From contig NZ_JAGGKR010000001.1 in the NCBI RefSeq assembly GCF_017873855.1, forward strand, positions 1,054,001 to 1,118,000: 64,000 bases of DNA. Direction: 5' to 3'. The position numbers were made by a program, and so were the translations under genes. The DNA is from Methanolinea mesophila (GTDB lineage: Archaea > Halobacteriota > Methanomicrobia > Methanomicrobiales > Methanospirillaceae). Positions 59,515 through 64,000 of this stretch are shown here, piece by piece. Within the stretch, counting starts at the first letter, position 1; the number at the start of each line of letters is the position of its first letter. Under the pieces are notes generated by a model. That model saw nothing but the letters and a program-made list of their open reading frames with translations, did no database searches and was not told the DNA's origin.

Positions 59515-61092
59515 ATGCCATCCTCTTTTCCTCTGGTTACCGTGCGTGACCTCAGCGTGGAGATCGACGGATCCGTGCTTCTCGACAGGGTCTCCTTCCG
59601 GATTTCGGAGGGGGAGATCCTGGGAATCATCGGGAGGAGCGGAGCGGGAAAATCGGTCCTCATGCATCTGCTTCGTGGTGTAGACTTTGCCCCCACCTCG
59701 GGGTCGATCGTTTATCACTTCTCCGAATGTCCGGGTTGCGGGAATTTCCAGCCCCGCAGTCTGGCGGGAAAGGAGTGTCCTTCCTGTGGAGGGAAACTCA
59801 TCTCAATCGATATCGACCTCTGGAATACGGGAAACGATAGTGAAAGGGCGAAGGTCCTGCAAAAGACGGCGATCATGTTCCAGCGCACCTTTGCGCTCTA
59901 CGGAAATGATCGGGTGATCGAAAATGTCCTCCACGCCCTGGACGATGTAGGATATCCCTCCGAACATGCGGTGCCAAGGGCGGCTGACCTCCTTGACAGC
60001 GTGAGACTTGCGCACCGGATGATGCATATCGCCCGGGATCTCTCGGGAGGAGAGAAACAGAGGGTCGTCCTGGCCCGTCAGCTCGCCAAGGAGCCGTTCC
60101 TTTTGTTCGCGGACGAACCCACCGGCACTCTCGACCCTGCCACTGCACGTCTCGTTCATGAATTGCTGGTGGATGCAGCGAAAAATACCCGGATGGGAAT
60201 GGTGATCACCTCCCATTTTTCGGGCGTGATCGAAGAGGTTGCCGGAAGGGCGTTACTGATCGAATGCGGGAAAATCGAAAAGGACGGCACGCCTGCTGAG
60301 GTTCTAGCGAAATTCCTGGAAAATACCCGGGACGAGGAAGAGACTGGACGGCCACCGGCCGGTCATGAGATCCTTTCCGCCAGGGATGTGGAGAAACGGT
60401 ACCTCACCGTGGACCGGGGAGTGATCCGGGCCGTCGACCAGGTCTCTTTCGAAGTGAAAGAACGCGAGATATTCGGAATAATCGGTACCAGTGGTGCCGG
60501 GAAAACGACCCTCTCCAGGATCATTTCCGGAATAATCGAGCCGACCGGCGGAGAGATGCTGATCCGGATCGGGGATGAATGGGTGGACATGACCAGGCCG
60601 GGGATCACGGAACGCGGCCGAGCCAAGCCCTATATCGGCCTTCTGCACCAGGAATATGACCTTTACCCGCACCGGACCGTGGTGGATAATCTCACGGATG
60701 CGATCGGCCTCGACTTCCCGAAAGAGCTCGCGGTACATAAATCCAGGATCAGTCTCTCGATGGCGGGTTTTTCCCCCGATGTCGTAGAGGGGCTGCTGCA
60801 CAGGTATCCCTCCCAGCTCTCCGAAGGCGAGCGCCACAGGGTCGCCCTTGCCCAGGTGCTGATACGGGAACCGAGGCTAATCGTGCTCGATGAGCCGACC
60901 GGTACCATGGATCCCCTCACCAGGGAAGAGGTGAAGGACTCTATCTTAAAAGCGAGGAGCGAAATGGATGAGACCTTCATCATCGTCTCCCACGATATCG
61001 GATTTGTCCGGGAGATCTGCGATAGGGTTGCCCTTATGAAGGGAGGGAAGATCGTGTCCTGCGGGACACCTCTCGAGGTCCTGGATCATTAA
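59515..61092 (+). CDS. atwA: Methyl-coenzyme M reductase system component A2 (tandem ABC ATPase)
   Basis: A soluble twin ABC-ATPase of 525 residues needed, with ATP, for reductive activation of inactive MCR. The first ATPase has GRSGAGKS, a zinc-ribbon-like insert ([19 protein letters not shown]), LSGGEKQR and LLFADEPTG; the second has [16 protein letters not shown] and LIVLDEPTG. There are no membrane segments. The start at 59515 follows gaggggtg; a GTG at 59503 is in frame. Its location close to mcr and the ATPase/NifX genes fits a common role. Confidence 0.92.
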   Translation: MPSSFPLVTVRDLSVEIDGSVLLDRVSFRISEGEILGIIGRSGAGKSVLMHLLRGVDFAPTSGSIVYHFSECPGCGNFQPRSLAGKECPSCGGKLISIDIDLWNTGNDSERAKVLQKTAIMFQRTFALYGNDRVIENVLHALDDVGYPSEHAVPRAADLLDSVRLAHRMMHIARDLSGGEKQRVVLARQLAKEPFLLFADEPTGTLDPATARLVHELLVDAAKNTRMGMVITSHFSGVIEEVAGRALLIECGKIEKDGTPAEVLAKFLENTRDEEETGRPPAGHEILSARDVEKRYLTVDRGVIRAVDQVSFEVKEREIFGIIGTSGAGKTTLSRIISGIIEPTGGEMLIRIGDEWVDMTRPGITERGRAKPYIGLLHQEYDLYPHRTVVDNLTDAIGLDFPKELAVHKSRISLSMAGFSPDVVEGLLHRYPSQLSEGERHRVALAQVLIREPRLIVLDEPTGTMDPLTREEVKDSILKARSEMDETFIIVSHDIGFVREICDRVALMKGGKIVSCGTPLEVLDH

Positions 61093-61402
61093 TTATTTTT
61101 GAGTTTTTGACGAAGTTTGGTTGCAAATGCACCAATCAGGTTCTTCCTGTTTTGTCCGCAGTTCTGCTTGCCCATTAAACAACTAAACTTTACTTAACTC
61201 AAGTTGAGATGTATAATATACGCTAAAATCGTTCCTTTTTTGAATTAAACCGCTAAAAAACGGTTTATAAGCGAAAATTTCGAAACATTTAACTCATCAA
61301 TCATCGACTGTTAGATGAACCACAAAGGGTTTGTACTCGATGTGAGTGGCAATGCTTGTTGAACACTCTCGTGCACTCTTCAGCACGCAGGGAGGAGGCT
61401 AA
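61093..61402 (+). promoter_or_regulatory. Promoter and leader of the mtr operon
   Basis: A gene-free stretch of 310 bases. The TATA box tttataag is at 61264-61271. It overlaps an inverted repeat aaaccg-8 nt-cggttt (61247-61266), and the element cgctaaaa occurs twice just upstream (61221-61228 and 61251-61258). The leader of about 110 nt ends with a cgtgc/gcacg hairpin (61370-61387) immediately before the ggaggag ribosome binding site of mtrE. Confidence 0.55.
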
Positions 61403-62308
61403 ATGGATAACATTGTATTTGGCATTGGAATTACTGCATTGGCAGGAGCTCTTGCCACAGTGGCCGGTGCTGCGGAAAATACTGAATCTGATATCGGTTC
61501 TCAGGGAGACCCCAACTCGCAGGTTCAGCTTGCTCCGCAGATGGGCTATCTGCACCGCATATTCAATAAGGCGGTCGCAGGCGAGCCTCCGGCATGGGGG
61601 CTCTGGATTGCCCTTGGGGCCGGGATTTCCTGGGCTTTCATGGCAATGCAGATCAACCCGATCCTTGCAATCGTTCTCGGTTGTATCGTGGCGACCCTCG
61701 TTCAGGGGGTTTATGCTACCACGGCATATCTGGGCAGGACTGCAAGTCTCGCTAAGTTTGGACAGCCGGTCTTCGTCGATATATTGAAATCGATGACCAC
61801 CGTGACCATGGCACACGCGTTCGTGGCGATATTCACGACCGTTACGATGTGTCACCTCATCAATTCCGCACTCGGACACCCGTTCCCTCTGCCCCTTCTG
61901 GGCCTGGTCTGGGGTATCGCGCTGGGTGCAGCCGGATCCGCGACCGGTAACCCGTTCTACGGGAAAGAGCGGCAGTATCAGTCACAGAAGTTCGGTGCCG
62001 GCGTCCCTATCGCCGCATCGGGTAATATCGTCCGTTACGCAGAAGCTGGTGAGAGGAACTCGCTCGACAACGGCTGGTTCACCGCCAAGCTTGCAGGTCC
62101 CGCATCAGGGGTCTGCTTCGGTATGATCGTGTTCCTGGAGATCTGGCGTACCGTTCTGTTCGAACCGATCGCAGCCGGATGGGGTGCGATCGTCGTCGGT
62201 ATCATCCTTATCCTGATCTTCGCGGTCATCGACCGTTACGCAGAGGTCTGGGCACGGAAGAACTACGGACCCTACACTGCCCCCAAGAAAGAGGAGGCAT
62301 CCGAATGA
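61403..62308 (+). CDS. mtrE: Tetrahydromethanopterin S-methyltransferase subunit E
   Basis: Integral membrane subunit (301 residues, about six or seven helices) of the sodium-pumping methyl-H4MPT:coenzyme M methyltransferase. Family marks are FGIGITALAGALATVAGAAE, the cytoplasmic NSQVQLAPQMGYLHRIFNKA loop and ATGNPFYGKERQYQ. It is first in the mtr operon, as usual (mtrEDCBAFGH). A strong ggaggag site precedes it, and the stop overlaps mtrD by four bases. Confidence 0.96.
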   Translation: MDNIVFGIGITALAGALATVAGAAENTESDIGSQGDPNSQVQLAPQMGYLHRIFNKAVAGEPPAWGLWIALGAGISWAFMAMQINPILAIVLGCIVATLVQGVYATTAYLGRTASLAKFGQPVFVDILKSMTTVTMAHAFVAIFTTVTMCHLINSALGHPFPLPLLGLVWGIALGAAGSATGNPFYGKERQYQSQKFGAGVPIAASGNIVRYAEAGERNSLDNGWFTAKLAGPASGVCFGMIVFLEIWRTVLFEPIAAGWGAIVVGIILILIFAVIDRYAEVWARKNYGPYTAPKKEEASE

Positions 62309-63150
62309 GCGCAATTGGTGCAAAACCCGCCGCGGGCGGATCACTTGACCCCAAAGCAGCGATTATCGGTATCATTATCCTGATTATCATCATTGCACTG
62401 GCATACGTGCTTGTCGGGGCTTCGTTTGCCTTCATGGCGCTCATCGGTATCATCATCGGAGGTATCCTGATTGGGTTCGGGGTGCACTTTGTGCCGGTCG
62501 GCGGAGCGCCGGCCGCGATGGGACAGGCTCCAGGTATCGCCACCGGTGTTGCCATGCTGGCGGCTGGTGCCGGTCTTGCCGGTCTGTTCGGCGGGGCATG
62601 GGCCTATGCGGCAGAGACACCCGACCTGGTAGTCTCCGTTGTCACCGGAGCTATCGGCGGCGGACTGATGATGGCTATCACCTGCTTCTTCGTGACCTTC
62701 ATCTATGTCTACGGCATGGGAATCCCCTGTGCATCCGGTAAGGTCCTGAAAGACCCCCTTACAGGCGACACCCAGCCCGAATATAAGTCCCAGGGTACCG
62801 AAGGACACGGTCTTCCGTTCATCTCCTGGGTCGGCGGTGTCGTAGGCGGTCTCTTTGGCGGCGCGGGCGGCACGCTGATCTATATCATGCTCCTCGACGT
62901 CTACAAGGGAGCACTGCCCGGTATGATGGACGCACAGGCAGCCCAGATCCTTCCGATTGCAATATCCCTCGCGGGTATCTTCGCGGTCGGTATGTTCCTG
63001 GTCAATGCGGTGCTCGCAGCCTACAACATCACCGGGACCATCGAGGGACCGCACGACCCCAAGTTCAAGCGTTTCCCCCGGGACATCATCGCTTCGGCCG
63101 TTGCCTCTGCAGTCTGTGGAATTGTCGCGATCATGATCGTCGCAATGTGA
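62305..63150 (+). CDS. mtrD: Tetrahydromethanopterin S-methyltransferase subunit D
   Basis: Membrane subunit of the Mtr complex, 281 residues with six or more helices. With MtrC and MtrE it forms the membrane part thought to contain the sodium path. Segments IGIIIGGILIGFGVHFVPVGG, MGIPCASGKVLKDPLTGDTQ and FKRFPRDIIASAVASA are typical of MtrD. The start at 62305 is fixed by the ATGA overlap with mtrE; mtrC begins ten bases after the stop. Confidence 0.95.
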   Translation: MSAIGAKPAAGGSLDPKAAIIGIIILIIIIALAYVLVGASFAFMALIGIIIGGILIGFGVHFVPVGGAPAAMGQAPGIATGVAMLAAGAGLAGLFGGAWAYAAETPDLVVSVVTGAIGGGLMMAITCFFVTFIYVYGMGIPCASGKVLKDPLTGDTQPEYKSQGTEGHGLPFISWVGGVVGGLFGGAGGTLIYIMLLDVYKGALPGMMDAQAAQILPIAISLAGIFAVGMFLVNAVLAAYNITGTIEGPHDPKFKRFPRDIIASAVASAVCGIVAIMIVAM

Positions 63151-63160
63151 GGTGTGAAAA

Positions 63161-64000
63161 ATGACGGTTAAAGTAGAAGTAATCGAAGGCGGCGTTCCCC
63201 ATACCAAGATCATGATTGGCGGGCTCATCGTCGCGCTGGTGTGCATTTACCTCACCTACGTGAATCAGCTCACCGGGATGCAGGGATTCGCATTCTTCGG
63301 GGGCCTGGGTGCGGTTGCAGCTATCATATGGGGCAGCCACACAATCAAACACCTGTGCAGCTACGGTATCGGTACCGGAGTTCCCTCCGCAGGTATGATG
63401 GCATTCGGGTCTGGGGTTATCGCCATGCTCTTTGCCACCAAGTTCGGAGTGGCCGCTCCCATAGTCGCGATTATTATCGCCGCTATTATCGGTGCGATCC
63501 TCGGTTACCTGGCAAACAACGTGCTCTCGATGCACATTCCGGTAATGATCCAGTCTCTTATCGAGATGGCGATCATCGGGGCGCTGACCCTCATGGGATT
63601 CTCCGCGATGATCTCTGGTTCGTTCACGTTCAATGCGCTGACCTCAGGCACGGTGACCATTCTCGGACTTGCGCTTCCCAGCTACCAGGTCTCGCTCATA
63701 GGTGGAGGAATTATCGCGAGCATCTTCATGCTCGGAGGTATCGCAATCCAGCACCCGTTCAACGCCTGTCTGGGGCCGAACTGGACTCAGGACAGAATGC
63801 TGACGCTCGCTGCGGAATGCGGGTTCCTGTCCATGATCGCCGCGGCAATCATGTCCCTGGCATTGATCGACACTTACGCGGCCCTGATCTCGCTGATCAT
63901 CGCAGTCATCGGGTGGTATTACACCTATGTCAAGTACCTCGCGCTCTCGAAGCGTGACGCGGCAGGCTGGCTCGACTCCAAGCCGATTCCGGAACTGGAG
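63161..64000 (+). CDS. mtrC: Tetrahydromethanopterin S-methyltransferase subunit C (3' end cut off)
   Basis: Open from ATG 63161 to the window edge, 280 codons without a stop. The product has seven or so hydrophobic helices and MtrC landmarks: GVPHTKIMIGGLIVALV, GIGTGVPSAGMMAFGSG, and GIAIQHPFNACLGPNWTQDR. Its length here already matches the family, so only a few residues should be missing. A gaggtgt site precedes the ATG. mtrB and the rest of the operon should follow outside the window. Confidence 0.94.
   Translation, partial: MTVKVEVIEGGVPHTKIMIGGLIVALVCIYLTYVNQLTGMQGFAFFGGLGAVAAIIWGSHTIKHLCSYGIGTGVPSAGMMAFGSGVIAMLFATKFGVAAPIVAIIIAAIIGAILGYLANNVLSMHIPVMIQSLIEMAIIGALTLMGFSAMISGSFTFNALTSGTVTILGLALPSYQVSLIGGGIIASIFMLGGIAIQHPFNACLGPNWTQDRMLTLAAECGFLSMIAAAIMSLALIDTYAALISLIIAVIGWYYTYVKYLALSKRDAAGWLDSKPIPELE

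Noticed and set aside
1-64000. CRISPR arrays, prophage or integrase-bounded island
   Set aside because: No regularly spaced repeats, cas, integrase, transposase or phage structural genes were found; only the small inverted-repeat element is present.

Overview
The window is from a hydrogenotrophic methanogenic archaeon, most likely of the order Methanomicrobiales. The reasons are a nearly complete CO2-to-methane gene set, methanogen-only marker proteins (families 11 and 12), an Orc1/Cdc6 protein, archaeal-type PheRS and tRNA endonuclease, a multidomain HdrA encoded with HdrBC and MvhD, GC-rich third codon positions, and TATA-box promoters close to start codons. The genus cannot be fixed from the sequence.

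Layout. 1-2.5 kb: end of a nitrilase-family gene, threonine synthase, a membrane-anchored secreted protein and a lone receiver domain. 2.5-3.3 kb: non-coding, with a 190-bp inverted-repeat (MITE-like) element. 3.3-6.2 kb: pyruvate:ferredoxin oxidoreductase operon porCDAB on the minus strand. 6.2-13.4 kb: methanogenesis marker 12, a sugar-nucleotide epimerase, a small export protein, phosphoglycerate mutase, Cdc6, mch and a methyltransferase. 13.5-21.3 kb: tRNA-Val, a SPASM radical SAM protein, lipoproteins, a small zinc-ribbon protein found only by reading the gap, an FKBP, a solitary nifB, a pseudogene and an Ogg-type glycosylase. 21.5-30.4 kb: ahcY, hisF, pheST, trpS, endA, nfo. 30.8-39.5 kb (minus strand): a nine-gene, translationally coupled operon joining the aksA/D/E/F genes of 2-oxosuberate (coenzyme B) synthesis to a TPP enzyme, a radical SAM protein, two tandem marker-11 paralogues and an unknown protein. 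39.5-40.4 kb: ftr. 41-50.8 kb: fwdGF-hdrCBA-mvhD-fwdDBAC in one run. 51.1-56.1 kb: mcrBDCGA. 56.2-61.1 kb: two NifX-like proteins, two ferredoxin-containing MinD-type ATPases, a DUF134 regulator, a DUF5320-like peptide and component A2. 61.4 kb to the end: mtrE, mtrD and a cut-off mtrC.

How they fit. Fwd, Ftr, Mch, Mtr and Mcr cover five of the seven steps from CO2 to methane; mtd and mer are absent here. Hdr-MvhD recycles the CoM-CoB heterodisulfide and can supply reduced ferredoxin to Fwd. Por uses the same reductant to make pyruvate. Component A2 and McrC are known MCR-activation factors, and the NifX/MinD/DUF134 genes lie between the mcr operon and A2.

The strongest candidate for an undescribed system is the 30.8-39.5 kb operon. 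Its aks genes make the 2-oxo acid precursor of coenzyme B, and its other genes belong to enzyme classes (TPP-dependent 2-oxo-acid enzyme, radical SAM) suited to the later, genetically unassigned steps. Second is the MCR-adjacent ATPase/NifX cluster.
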